A stretch of 64,000 nucleotides of DNA from assembly GCA_009693865.1 (NCBI GenBank), contig SHWL01000006.1, forward strand, positions 1 to 64,000, read 5' to 3'. This stretch comes from Acetobacteraceae bacterium. Lineage in GTDB: Bacteria > Pseudomonadota > Alphaproteobacteria > Acetobacterales > Acetobacteraceae. The notes under the pieces are model-generated. The model had not been told where the DNA came from. It was given only the letters and a program-made list of their open reading frames with translations, and searched no databases. Both the position numbers and the translations under genes were made by a program. Each line of letters starts with the position of its first letter. Position 1 is the stretch's first letter. Below, one piece after another: positions 1 to 8,100 of this stretch.

Positions 1-78
1 ATGGGCGGCCGACCCGTCGCGGGCCAGTTCGATCAGGTCCTGTCGTGATTCGCTGTCGAGGAAGCCGCGCCGGATCAT
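1..78 (-). mobile_element. IS630-type transposase, N-terminal fragment
   Basis: The minus strand starting at ATG 78 encodes MIRRGFLDSESRQDLIELAR followed by DGSAAH, then leaves the window. The pattern of a short leader and 'R..LI.LARDGSAAHR' resembles the N terminus of IS630-family transposases, which cut and paste elements into TA targets. It lies in a different frame from the helicase ORF that overlaps it, so the two cannot both be intact host genes. The family call rests on about 26 residues, so it is an inference; the catalytic DDE residues would lie outside the window. Confidence 0.55.
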
Positions 79-2095
79 GGATGGAAGCAGAATAGTTTTC
101 GATCCGGTTGGCAAGCGATTCCTTCGGGTTTTGGGGGAGTCGGGGTATAATTGGGGTCGGAGCCCAAATAGAATTACTATTTGAACCTTGACCCCAATTC
201 GGCGGTTCGCGTTTCAGGGCCAAACGGGCGGCTTCGACAGACGGAAACAAACCGGGATGGGCTTTGTGCAGATCGGAGGCGCCCAACGGCACAATGCCCG
301 TCGCCGCCCAGGCCCGGTCCCAGCGAGAGCCGCCCGCAGCCAGATCCGCATGCCTGAGAATCCGATCGTAGGTCACGTCCAGCGCGAGATTGTTCATCAG
401 GGTGATCGTCCTCCGGTTGAAGATTGGCCGCACCCGATCGGCGGCCTGGACGATCTCGGCCTCGCGAATTTGCTCCAGCACCTCCTGAACACGCGGATCG
501 GGATGCACCTCGACCTCGACCGCTGTAACGCTTCCATCCGCCATGCGCCGCCCACGCGTGGCACGGTATGGCCAATAAGGCCAAAGCCAATCAGGTGGCG
601 GCGCTATCGCCATCGACACAAACGGCGCGGAGTCCCTTGCCATGTAGGCGCGAGCCCGGTTTTCCACCATGTCGATTGAGGGGCTTTCTCTCCCCGCCAC
701 CAGTACCGACTGGCAGTCCTCCCAGATATTAAGCCCGCGGACTGCTCCAAAATGGGCGCAGCGGACCTGATCGCCCCGTCCGACAGTTTGCCGAATTTTT
801 TCCGCCACCGATTTGTTGCTGACGATCAGGGCGGGACCAGGAGAACGCTCCGCGATCGCGATGATCTCCTTCCGCATCCGAGCGCTACTCTCAACTAACG
901 ATGAGGTCCCGGTCTCAGAGCGATTTTGGCCCGACAGCGATTGTCGCGAATAGTTCCGTCCCAGAGTACCCGTGATATCGGCGTCTCGGGGAACGGAAAT
1001 GTGGATATGTTCGATGTTCGGGAAGACGGCCTCATTCAGGCCCCGCGATCCGGTGCCATCCATAACAAGGATCGATGCGTACGGGGGGACCGATATCGTG
1101 GGCCGAAGACGATGGATGGTGACCCATTCAGACCGTTTCTCGTTGCGTGAGTGCAATACGACGCCAGTCAGGGTGTCTCGCCCAAGATCAATCTCCAAAG
1201 CGATCGCCGCGATCAGTTCGCGTACTTTGAGTGCCTCGTATCCCTTCATCATGTCGATAGCCGAATTTATCTCCTGATCCGACATGAAGCCATTGATCGA
1301 GATTTTACAATACTCAATCCCGCGCGTTATGATCGACGATGCGCACTTCAGGTCTGCGGCCGCAACCCCTGAATCTCGCAGCGCCGCAAGTGGTCGCGGA
1401 CCGCGTAGGGCTGTCAGGAGCTTTGTGAGCGTTCTGACGGCGGCGGAGGCTGCCTCGGACAGGTCGTCATCGATTCCAAGCCAAAGCGGGATCTGCTCAT
1501 TGCTCGCGACAGGCAGATGTATTTCTTCGATGGCGATCATGGTGACCGCTTCGTCAGCGACAATAAGATCAGGTGCTGGTGCGGGACATCGCACAAAAAG
1601 GTATTCCCGTGACAGCACGAAAAATGCCCGATTTCCGAGCGCCGCGATTTCGCGTTCTTGTCTTATATACCCGCAGCTACCCCTGAGGGGACACGTTTTG
1701 CAAATGACCTGTTGGATCGCGATCCCGATCAACGCCAATTTCCCGATTGTCGCGTGGCGCGGACACATTTTCTCGCCAACTTTCCCATGCGGATCTTCGG
1801 CGAGCCGGCCGCGAATCACCATGATCGGCAAGGAAGCCTGGTGCATTATCGCGCGATATTGATCGGCGACCTCGTCTGCCTTTGACGTTGTCGGTTGTGC
1901 GCACCACACGATCATGTCGCCAAGTAGCGCCGCGACGGCTTCCAGCGCGACCGTGGTCTTGCCGGTAGCCTGCGATCCGGTCAGCAGCACTCGTTGACCT
2001 GGCGGCGGCCGTTTCAATCTCTCACAAGCCAGAACCGCGCGTGGAATGCGTCGCTGGATCGCTCGGCTGGTCTCCGGGGCCTGACCAAGTGTCAC
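2..2095 (-). CDS. Zn-finger DEAV helicase of integrated element (interrupted, partial)
   Basis: This starts at GTG 2095, sharing GTGA with the primase stop, with AGGG just upstream. Walker A is at residues 40-48 (GSQATGKTT). A cysteine cluster at C111, C132, C135 and C141 resembles an iron-sulfur or zinc site, and VADEAV at 179-184 is the Walker B/motif II. Near residue 450, HFGAVRGLNIW matches the late motif of helicases found beside primases in phage-like islands. It probably unwinds DNA for the element's replication. The frame stays open to the window edge but meets the IS630 transposase, read in another frame, so the natural C terminus seems to have been lost near position 180. The protein is at least 640 aa. 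Confidence 0.7.
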   Translation of the reverse strand, partial: MTLGQAPETSRAIQRRIPRAVLACERLKRPPPGQRVLLTGSQATGKTTVALEAVAALLGDMIVWCAQPTTSKADEVADQYRAIMHQASLPIMVIRGRLAEDPHGKVGEKMCPRHATIGKLALIGIAIQQVICKTCPLRGSCGYIRQEREIAALGNRAFFVLSREYLFVRCPAPAPDLIVADEAVTMIAIEEIHLPVASNEQIPLWLGIDDDLSEAASAAVRTLTKLLTALRGPRPLAALRDSGVAAADLKCASSIITRGIEYCKISINGFMSDQEINSAIDMMKGYEALKVRELIAAIALEIDLGRDTLTGVVLHSRNEKRSEWVTIHRLRPTISVPPYASILVMDGTGSRGLNEAVFPNIEHIHISVPRDADITGTLGRNYSRQSLSGQNRSETGTSSLVESSARMRKEIIAIAERSPGPALIVSNKSVAEKIRQTVGRGDQVRCAHFGAVRGLNIWEDCQSVLVAGRESPSIDMVENRARAYMARDSAPFVSMAIAPPPDWLWPYWPYRATRGRRMADGSVTAVEVEVHPDPRVQEVLEQIREAEIVQAADRVRPIFNRRTITLMNNLALDVTYDRILRHADLAAGGSRWDRAWAATGIVPLGASDLHKAHPGLFPSVEAARLALKREPPNWGQGSNSNSIWAPTPIIPRLPQNPKESLANRIENYSASIHDPARLPRQRITTGPDRTGPRRVGRP
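149..199. repeat. Two-tier palindrome at helicase/IS junction
   Basis: The outer arms at 149-158 and 190-199 are a perfect 10-bp inverted repeat (AATTGGGGTC). The inner arms at 165-171 and 177-183 are a perfect 7-bp inverted repeat (CAAATAG) around AATTA. The 6-nt gaps between tiers are not complementary. It lies just upstream of the transposase start, so it may be one or two abutting IS terminal repeats, but I cannot see the far end of the element. Confidence 0.5.
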
Positions 2096-3342
2096 GACCC
2101 TGCGTTCTCGGCCTTGATTTCGGCTCTCACCGCTCGCCGGATCGCGGCGTCACGACCCGCCTGAGCGATGACCTTACGGATCACCTCGTTCTGACGCGCC
2201 AGGGCGGCGTCGCGGGTCTCGGTCGCGCTGGGGTAGTAAGGAAGCAAACCGTGTCCCGGCGGCGCCACGGTCGGTCCACGTGTCTCGCGTTCGGCGGCTT
2301 TCTCGATGAACCAGGTCAACCATGGCCTCGCATCGCGTATCCGACGGTTCAGGTACGCGTCGCCGCGCCGTCCGATCCGCTCGCGCAGCTTTGCTTCGAC
2401 CTGGGCAAGCAGTGCCTCCTGATCCAGATTGGAACCAAACTCCTGCGTCGCCGCCTTGAACGCGGCGTCGATCGGCGCGTGGAAACCGCGCCCGTCCGGC
2501 CATTCCGGAGGATCGCCCATCAACTCCAGGGCTTCGTCCACACTCGCCACGTGCAGGCCCTCACCGTGCGCCGTGCCGCCTGTGCCGTCTCGCGTCCACG
2601 TTTCCAGGTCAGGAACCTGGACCTCATCGTCGATGCCGAGATGCAATCCATGACGCTCCGTCAGAAAGTCACGCTGACCCGGCGGGAAAATCGGCGCGGC
2701 GACATAAATCGGTTGCACGATCGCATGCACCGATGGATCGGCGATCGAGGCTGGGATCCATCGCTTTGCCTCCGCGTTCGTGACGGGCCGCGACAGCCAG
2801 AAGAACAGGCGCACCCGGCCACCGGGTTTGATGCCATGCCCGGACGTGAGTTGGCGGAAGCATGACGCCCTGCCGAACTCCGGTGGCAGCCGTTCGAGCG
2901 CGGCGTCGATGACGTGTTCGGCGTCCTCGATCGGATCGATATGAGCGGGCAATGGAAAGCTATCCAGATCGAGCGCGATCCAGCGCCTGGCGCGTTCCTC
3001 GAACACCGAAACACCCGCGATCTCATCCGGCCGGTCATACGCCAGCCGCCGGACACCGCCGGGGCGAACCGCGATCTCCTCGAAACCCGGGCGGATGCCG
3101 CCCCGGATCACGCAGGTCTTCGGATCCCGTGCCGCCGTCCCGAGGACGTCGCTCAATGACGCAATATCGTGGACCGGGATTTCGCGCGCGTTGACGCGAG
3201 TGATGCCGCCAAAGTCTCGTGCGACTTTCCATGCACCATCAACCCGCTGTAGCGTTTTCGTGAGCCGGGAATCCTTGGGCGTGACGACGGTGAGGAGAAC
3301 GATGCCGTCTTCGGTGTCATCGGCGGCGACGACGGCACTCAT
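2092..3342 (-). CDS. AEP-type DNA primase of integrated element
   Basis: The product is 416 aa. Residues 120-127 (RWIALDLD) give the D-x-D metal-binding pair of archaeo-eukaryotic-type primases, and SGHGIKPGGRVRLFFWLSRP at 167-186 is the second conserved block of phage and plasmid primases. The likely role is primer synthesis at the element's own origin, acting with the helicase downstream. The start at ATG 3342 overlaps the stop of the HTH gene (ATGA) and has GAAAGG eight bases upstream; the in-frame ATG further upstream would run through the HTH gene. The stop overlaps the helicase GTG, so the two are translationally coupled. Confidence 0.75.
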   Translation of the reverse strand: MSAVVAADDTEDGIVLLTVVTPKDSRLTKTLQRVDGAWKVARDFGGITRVNAREIPVHDIASLSDVLGTAARDPKTCVIRGGIRPGFEEIAVRPGGVRRLAYDRPDEIAGVSVFEERARRWIALDLDSFPLPAHIDPIEDAEHVIDAALERLPPEFGRASCFRQLTSGHGIKPGGRVRLFFWLSRPVTNAEAKRWIPASIADPSVHAIVQPIYVAAPIFPPGQRDFLTERHGLHLGIDDEVQVPDLETWTRDGTGGTAHGEGLHVASVDEALELMGDPPEWPDGRGFHAPIDAAFKAATQEFGSNLDQEALLAQVEAKLRERIGRRGDAYLNRRIRDARPWLTWFIEKAAERETRGPTVAPPGHGLLPYYPSATETRDAALARQNEVIRKVIAQAGRDAAIRRAVRAEIKAENAGS

Positions 3343-3647
3343 GACGGCACCTTTCGTACCACCGGCGCGCGACGGCCGCTCATGACGACCGGAGCCGCGT
3401 TCAGCATGGCGAATGCGATCCGGAGCCCCTTGATCGTCGGGACGATCGCTTTGCCGTTCACGCATTGCGTGGGCAGCGGCCACGCCTCAAGGGTCCGATA
3501 CGAAACCGGAAAGAAATGCCGGGTGATGACATCAGCGAGGGTTCGACGATCCATCCTCACGGGCAGTGTCAGCAACAGTTCTTCAAGCTCAGGTGGTAGT
3601 ACTACCGAATTGGCCTCAACGGCCAGGTTCTCTCGAAGACAAGGCAT
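3339..3647 (-). CDS. Small helix-turn-helix protein
   Basis: The product is 102 aa. Residues 34-65 (DRRTLADVITRHFFPVSYRT and on to LEAWPLP) look like the helix-turn-helix or winged helix of AlpA/excisionase-type proteins, where a pair of helices is followed by W-plus-basic residues. In integrated elements such proteins direct excision or repress the operon. GGAG lies about 10 bases before ATG 3647. It lies 84 bases after the 195-aa gene and overlaps the primase start by ATGA. The family call is by pattern only. Confidence 0.5.
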   Translation of the reverse strand: MPCLRENLAVEANSVVLPPELEELLLTLPVRMDRRTLADVITRHFFPVSYRTLEAWPLPTQCVNGKAIVPTIKGLRIAFAMLNAAPVVMSGRRAPVVRKVPS

Positions 3648-3731
3648 CGTACGTCAACTCCGTGGCGTTACGCGACGCAACGGAGGCTACTGACGCGGGG
3701 GACTCACAATCCACGGGGCTATTGTGAGGAA

Positions 3732-4319
3732 TCATCGCGAGCCGGGACGGGAGCGTCTCCAACTCTTCAACCACGTGGGGGTGATTCGCTTGTCGCGCAC
3801 CTTGACGCCCATCCTCCCGAGATAAACAGAAACCCGCTTTTCTGCCTCTGATTGGGTGACGCAATTCACCATTTGATACATGTCAACGAATTCGAGGCAA
3901 GAGTCAATCGTATCCTTCTGACGACTGTTATACCGCGCCGTGCCACCGACATTTTTTCGCTTCAGCCGCTCGTCGACGAGCCCATGGTCAAGATCGCCAA
4001 GCGCCTTCGCCAATTCCGCAACCAACTGGCTCGTTGGGTGCTCTACGACGACTACTATATCGTCGGTGGCGAAGCTGGTTTCCATTATCGCGCCGACCGC
4101 CTCGGCAATAGCCTCTAAGATGGTAACGATGGTCCTGCGGTCGAAGCTTGTGGAAAGTGACCCCTCTGGAGTGAGTTCTCTTAATCTCTCGCGGAGTTTG
4201 ACGACAGTAATCAGGTCCCGAAAATCTTCAGGCGAGAGGCGGCTGCGCGCCTTGTCAGTTTCGTCTCTCTGGACTGACGCAGCCGCAACCAGGGCGGACT
4301 TGGTTTTGTCGTTGCTCAT
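3732..4319 (-). CDS. Hypothetical protein coupled to integrase
   Basis: This is a 195-aa protein I do not recognise. It starts at ATG 4319, which overlaps the integrase stop (ATGA), so translation of the two is probably coupled. The N-terminal 45 residues are charged; the middle (about 50-130) is predicted mainly helical, with 'LRERLRELTPEGSLSTSF' and 'VVVVEHPTSQLVAELAKALG'. The C terminus is basic and ends RRSRPGSR, which could bind DNA. No signal peptide or membrane segment is seen. The base composition is less GC-rich than the chromosomal genes to the right, as in the rest of the element. Confidence 0.6.
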   Translation of the reverse strand: MSNDKTKSALVAAASVQRDETDKARSRLSPEDFRDLITVVKLRERLRELTPEGSLSTSFDRRTIVTILEAIAEAVGAIMETSFATDDIVVVVEHPTSQLVAELAKALGDLDHGLVDERLKRKNVGGTARYNSRQKDTIDSCLEFVDMYQMVNCVTQSEAEKRVSVYLGRMGVKVRDKRITPTWLKSWRRSRPGSR

Positions 4320-5653
4320 GCACGGTTCTGCGCGAATACTACGATCTCGGCCCCAGAAGCTTCCTTGCCACCGATTTCGGCTACCAGCAGTCGACCCCAC
4401 AACTCCATCGCTTTGACCTGTTCCGGCCATCGGCTGGAACGTTGATAGACGCCAAGTACTCCACCCCGCGTCGCTGCTTGTCGGTGGTTCAGCACGGCGT
4501 CAGCGACAGCCTCGGGGATCCCCGCTTCGCCCAGCGTCGACGCGAAACTGCGGCGGGCATCATGGAACCGCCATCCTGTCAGGCCGGGGTCAGCCTTCGC
4601 CAGCGCGGCCTTAATCTTGGTAAACGTGTCGATCGCCTTTCCCGCGCGGGGCGAGGGGAACACAAGACCTTTTTTAGGCTTACCCGCAGTCTCGTGCCGC
4701 CCTCGCAGGATGTCCAGCGCCAGCGGGTGCAGATGCAGCCGGTGGGGGTCGCGGTTTTTGGTCATATGCCCGGGTTGCGCCCAGATGCCGTCTTCCAGAT
4801 CGACGTGCGGCCATTCCAGGTGCGTGGCCTCGCTTCGGCGGCAAGGTACAACGATGAGGAACCGGATCAGATCGCGATGGACGTCATCGAGCCCCATTGC
4901 CGTCTCCGCCAGCTTCCACAACCGAGCCAGTTCGTCGGTTTCGAGATATTCAGCCCGTGAAGCGGGAGCCTTCGGGCGCCGCGACTTCGCCACCATGCTG
5001 CACGGGTTCGCCTGCACCAACCCGTCGTCCCGGCACCAATCGAAAAAGCGGCTGATGGCGCCGAACCTGTGACGCGCGGCGTTAGGATGGTGGGGGTCGG
5101 CGCGCAGCAACTTCCGCAGGTCAGGCGCTCCGATATCCGCGATTGGCTTTGCCCCGCAGCCCATCGCCAGAACGGCGGCCTTGACGTGTGAGATTTCCTC
5201 GCTCGCGTGTCCGGGCGAGATGATGCCGCTCCCGCGCAGCCGGGGACGCTTCGGAACATCCTTGATGTAGGCATGCACCAGCCTGTCAACGGTCCGTGAG
5301 CGGCGTGCGGCATCGCTCGCGATCCTCGCTTTACGAACAGCGGCTGGGTCGCCTCCGGCCTTCGCGAGGCCCTTGTGGGCATTCGCCGCCTGCCGCGCAT
5401 CGTCGGGAGAATGATCGGCCGGATTCCCGATCGTGATGGAGCGTGACGCGAACCGCTTCCCGGTCCCCGCGTCGATCCCGCGCGGTTTGTAGTCAAATCG
5501 CCACGTGAGGCCGGTCGCGTTCACCACCAGCGCCAACCCCCGGCATTCCGAGTCACCTATCACGATCCGCTGGTCGGCCGACCGCCGGCGCCAAGCCGTG
5601 TCGATCGTTGCCTTGGTTATTCTCGTCGGCCCTTCCCGAAGTACCTTCATCAT
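4316..5653 (-). CDS. int: Tyrosine-type site-specific integrase
   Basis: The product is 445 aa, the usual size for P4-like integrases: an N-terminal arm-binding domain (about 10-100), a core-binding domain (120-225), then the catalytic domain. The catalytic residues are visible as R272 (VPCRRSEATHLEW), K299 (HMTKN), H364 and R367 (HDARRSF), H390 (LNHRQ) and Y403 (GVYQRS). It recombines the element with a tRNA-Thr gene, whose partial copy lies 180 bases upstream. Two adjacent ATGs exist (5653 and 5650), with GGGGG just before; 5650 has the better spacing. Longer frames upstream run through the att site and are not used. Confidence 0.9.
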   Translation of the reverse strand: MMKVLREGPTRITKATIDTAWRRRSADQRIVIGDSECRGLALVVNATGLTWRFDYKPRGIDAGTGKRFASRSITIGNPADHSPDDARQAANAHKGLAKAGGDPAAVRKARIASDAARRSRTVDRLVHAYIKDVPKRPRLRGSGIISPGHASEEISHVKAAVLAMGCGAKPIADIGAPDLRKLLRADPHHPNAARHRFGAISRFFDWCRDDGLVQANPCSMVAKSRRPKAPASRAEYLETDELARLWKLAETAMGLDDVHRDLIRFLIVVPCRRSEATHLEWPHVDLEDGIWAQPGHMTKNRDPHRLHLHPLALDILRGRHETAGKPKKGLVFPSPRAGKAIDTFTKIKAALAKADPGLTGWRFHDARRSFASTLGEAGIPEAVADAVLNHRQAATRGGVLGVYQRSSRWPEQVKAMELWGRLLVAEIGGKEASGAEIVVFAQNRA

Positions 5654-5691
5654 CGCCCCCAAAATCGGACGCCTGTTCGAAGACCGGCCTA

Positions 5692-5712
5692 ACCGGACAT
5701 TGACCGGACATT
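5692..5712. promoter_or_regulatory. Direct repeat upstream of integrase
   Basis: ACCGGACATT occurs at 5692-5701 and again at 5703-5712, an 11-bp period close to one helical turn. It lies between the integrase start and the attachment site. Such a position suits arm-type integrase sites or an excisionase/repressor operator. That use is inferred from position only. Confidence 0.35.
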
Positions 5713-5830
5713 TGATGCGGAGGCAAGCGGAAAGTGACGTAACCTGCCGGGATCGATTACTTCTAATTTTGGCATATAGCTTGGGATTTCGGTAACCTGC
5801 GGATGGACGCGGAACCTGACGGAAGCGGTT

Positions 5831-5883
5831 ATCCTCGGTTTTGTAAACCGAAGGTCGGGGGTTCAAATCCCTCACCGGCACCA
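5831..5883 (+). repeat. Attachment site: 3' half of tRNA-Thr (TGT)
   Basis: An anticodon arm (TCGGT, loop TTTGTAA, ACCGA) with anticodon TGT, a T arm around TTCAAAT and an acceptor 3' strand ending CACCGGCACCA are present. The matching acceptor 5' strand, expected to begin GCCGGTG, and the D arm are missing upstream. This is what an element leaves when it integrates into the 3' end of a tRNA: a duplicated 3' segment at the far end, with the whole tRNA at the other end, here beyond the left edge. It is therefore not a working tRNA gene. Confidence 0.75.
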
Positions 5884-6034
5884 TGGTCTTGACGAAGTTG
5901 TTCTGATATTCGGCTCGTTCGTTCCTTGTCCGCGCTGGATCACGGCGAAGAAATTCCCCTGGCCTCCATTGGACCACATTGACAGCCGCCCCTCCCTGTG
6001 CCCGCCTGACCAAAACAACGGACGGAACACGCAA

Positions 6035-7009
6035 ATGGTCGCCTCACCCCAGAGGACCGCCGGAGCCAATACGCCGGAGGCCATCGAAGTCACCCCGCTC
6101 ACCCTGCACATCGGCGCGGAAATCCGTGGCGCCGACCTCTCGCGGCCGTTGCCGCCGGAACAGTTGAAGGACGTGCGCGACGCCTTCCTGAAATGGAAGG
6201 TCGTGTTCTTCCGCGACCAGCACCTCGATCACGCCCAGCATGTGGCGATGGCGCGCCAGTTTGGGGAACCAACGATCGGCCACGCGGTGTTCGGCCACGT
6301 GGAAGGCCATCCCGAGATCTATTCTGTCGCCAAGAACCGCACCGCCAATGAGAACCGGACGGCGACGATGGTGACGCCCTGGTCCGGCTGGCACACCGAC
6401 ATCACGGCGGCGGTCAATCCGCCCAGTGCCTCGATCCTGCGCGGGGTGACGATCCCGCCTTACGGCGGGGACACGTTCTGGACCAATCTCGCCGCCGCCT
6501 ACAAAGGCTTGTCGCCAACCATGCGCGGCTTCGTCGACGGGCTGCGCGGCATCCACAAATACGTGCCGCGCGAAAATCCCCAGGCCGGGAGCGTCTACAA
6601 CGAGCGCCTCAAACGCCGCGCATTGGCAAGCGAGCACCCGTTGGTGACGGTCCACGCCGAGACCGGCGAGCGTGTTCTGTTCGTCAGCCCGACCTACGTG
6701 AAATCGATCGCCGGACTGACCCCGCGCGAAAGTCAAAAGATTCTCGAAATGCTGTGGGAGCATGTCACGCGCCCCGAATACACCGTTCGTTTCAAGTGGA
6801 ACGAGGGCGACATCGCGTTCTGGGACAATCGCTCGACCTCGCATCTGGCGCCGACGGATATCTTCGAGTCCGATTACGACCGCCAGCTCTACCGGATCAC
6901 GCTGGTCGGCGAGCCGCTCATTGGCGTCGACGGCAAACCCTCGACGTCGATCGAAGGCGTGCCGATCCTTTCGGCGGAGCAGGAACTACGCATGATGGCG
7001 GCGCAGTAG
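6035..7009 (+). CDS. TauD/TfdA-family 2-oxoglutarate dioxygenase
   Basis: The product is 324 aa. The iron-binding facial triad is visible as H120 and D122 (GWHTDITA) and H270 (STSHLAP), with R283/R287 as the 2-oxoglutarate carboxylate ligand region (RQLYRITLVG). It is a non-haem Fe(II) enzyme that hydroxylates a substrate while oxidising 2-oxoglutarate to succinate. The substrate is not clear; family members act on taurine, phenoxyacetates or alkyl sulfates. I chose ATG 6035, after GGACGGAA, over an in-frame ATG 22 codons upstream with poor sequence. It is the first chromosomal gene right of the element junction. Confidence 0.85.
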   Translation: MVASPQRTAGANTPEAIEVTPLTLHIGAEIRGADLSRPLPPEQLKDVRDAFLKWKVVFFRDQHLDHAQHVAMARQFGEPTIGHAVFGHVEGHPEIYSVAKNRTANENRTATMVTPWSGWHTDITAAVNPPSASILRGVTIPPYGGDTFWTNLAAAYKGLSPTMRGFVDGLRGIHKYVPRENPQAGSVYNERLKRRALASEHPLVTVHAETGERVLFVSPTYVKSIAGLTPRESQKILEMLWEHVTRPEYTVRFKWNEGDIAFWDNRSTSHLAPTDIFESDYDRQLYRITLVGEPLIGVDGKPSTSIEGVPILSAEQELRMMAAQ

Positions 7010-7058
7010 CCGCGAGCCGCCGGAACGCCGGCCGAAAAATCTCAACGTTGGGTGACAC

Positions 7059-7916
7059 ATGGCTTCCGTGCGAATTGTTCACGTCAGCGACACGCATCTT
7101 TCCCCGACCCACGCTTACTTCGCCATGAACTGGGCTGCGTTTCGCGCCGGCATGGCCACGTCCCCGCCGGATTTCCTGGTCCACGGCGGCGATCTGGCGT
7201 TCAACGCGCCGGAGGTGGAGGACGACCTTGCCTTCGCCGCCAAAGCGGTCGCGGACCTCGGCCTGCCATGGCGCGCCATCCCGGGCAACCACGACATCGG
7301 CGAGGCGCCGCCGTTCTCGCGCCTCGATCAGCCGGTCACACCGGCGAGGATCGCGGCCTGGCGGCGACACGTCGGGCCGCAATGGTGGTCGCATGACATC
7401 GGCGACTGGCGCCTGATCGGACTGGATACCTCGCTCATGGCCAGCGATCTGCCGGAGGAGGCCGAGCAGCGCGAATTCTTCCATCAGGCCCTCGATTCAA
7501 GAGGCGGCCGGCCGGTGATGATGTTCGTCCATATGCCGCCGTTCGACCGCGATCCCGAGGACGCGCGGCGCTCGACGTCGGTCATCCCGTTTCCGGCGCG
7601 GGCCGATTTCCTGGACGCCTGCGCCTCGGGCGGCGTGAAGGTGATCGCGTGCGGGCATCTGCACGTTTACCGGCGTCACCGTCATCGCGGGATGGACATC
7701 GTGTGGGCGCCGCCGACCGCGATGGTGAATGTGCGTGGGGGTCTGAAGCGGTGGCGGCGATTGCCTCGGCCGGGTTACGTGGAGTGGCAACTGGACGGCA
7801 AGCGCGCGACACACCGGCTGGTGGAGCCCGAGCGCATGTTCGTCATCGACACCACCGGCTGGACCGCCGGCAACAACACGACCACGACGACCCTCCCGCC
7901 CTGGTCCGGCTCGTAG
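7059..7916 (+). CDS. Calcineurin-like metallophosphoesterase
   Basis: The product is 285 aa. The two-metal centre motifs are in order: DTH (11-13), GGD (43-45), GNHD (76-79), H158 (FVHMP) and GHLH (199-202). This matches the CpdA/GpdQ type that cleaves cyclic nucleotide or glycerol phosphodiesters in the cytoplasm. It lies 49 bases after the dioxygenase and probably shares its transcript. The substrate cannot be told from sequence. Confidence 0.85.
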   Translation: MASVRIVHVSDTHLSPTHAYFAMNWAAFRAGMATSPPDFLVHGGDLAFNAPEVEDDLAFAAKAVADLGLPWRAIPGNHDIGEAPPFSRLDQPVTPARIAAWRRHVGPQWWSHDIGDWRLIGLDTSLMASDLPEEAEQREFFHQALDSRGGRPVMMFVHMPPFDRDPEDARRSTSVIPFPARADFLDACASGGVKVIACGHLHVYRRHRHRGMDIVWAPPTAMVNVRGGLKRWRRLPRPGYVEWQLDGKRATHRLVEPERMFVIDTTGWTAGNNTTTTTLPPWSGS

Positions 7917-8100
7917 GCAAGGCCCAAATATTACCGCACCGAGACGGCCCCCTATCTCCCCGTCATGGCCCGGCGCAGCCTGATCGGATACCGCCCCAAA
8001 GGACCATGGCGGGATTGGCGCCAACGCGGCCAAGGTCCAGAATGGGTCTCGATTTGACCGGAGGCCGAAAGCCCCTCCCCCACATGACCAGGAGAGAACC

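Noticed and set aside
5800-5883. Complete tRNA-Thr gene
   Set aside because: The 5' acceptor strand and D arm are missing, so only a 3' half is present.
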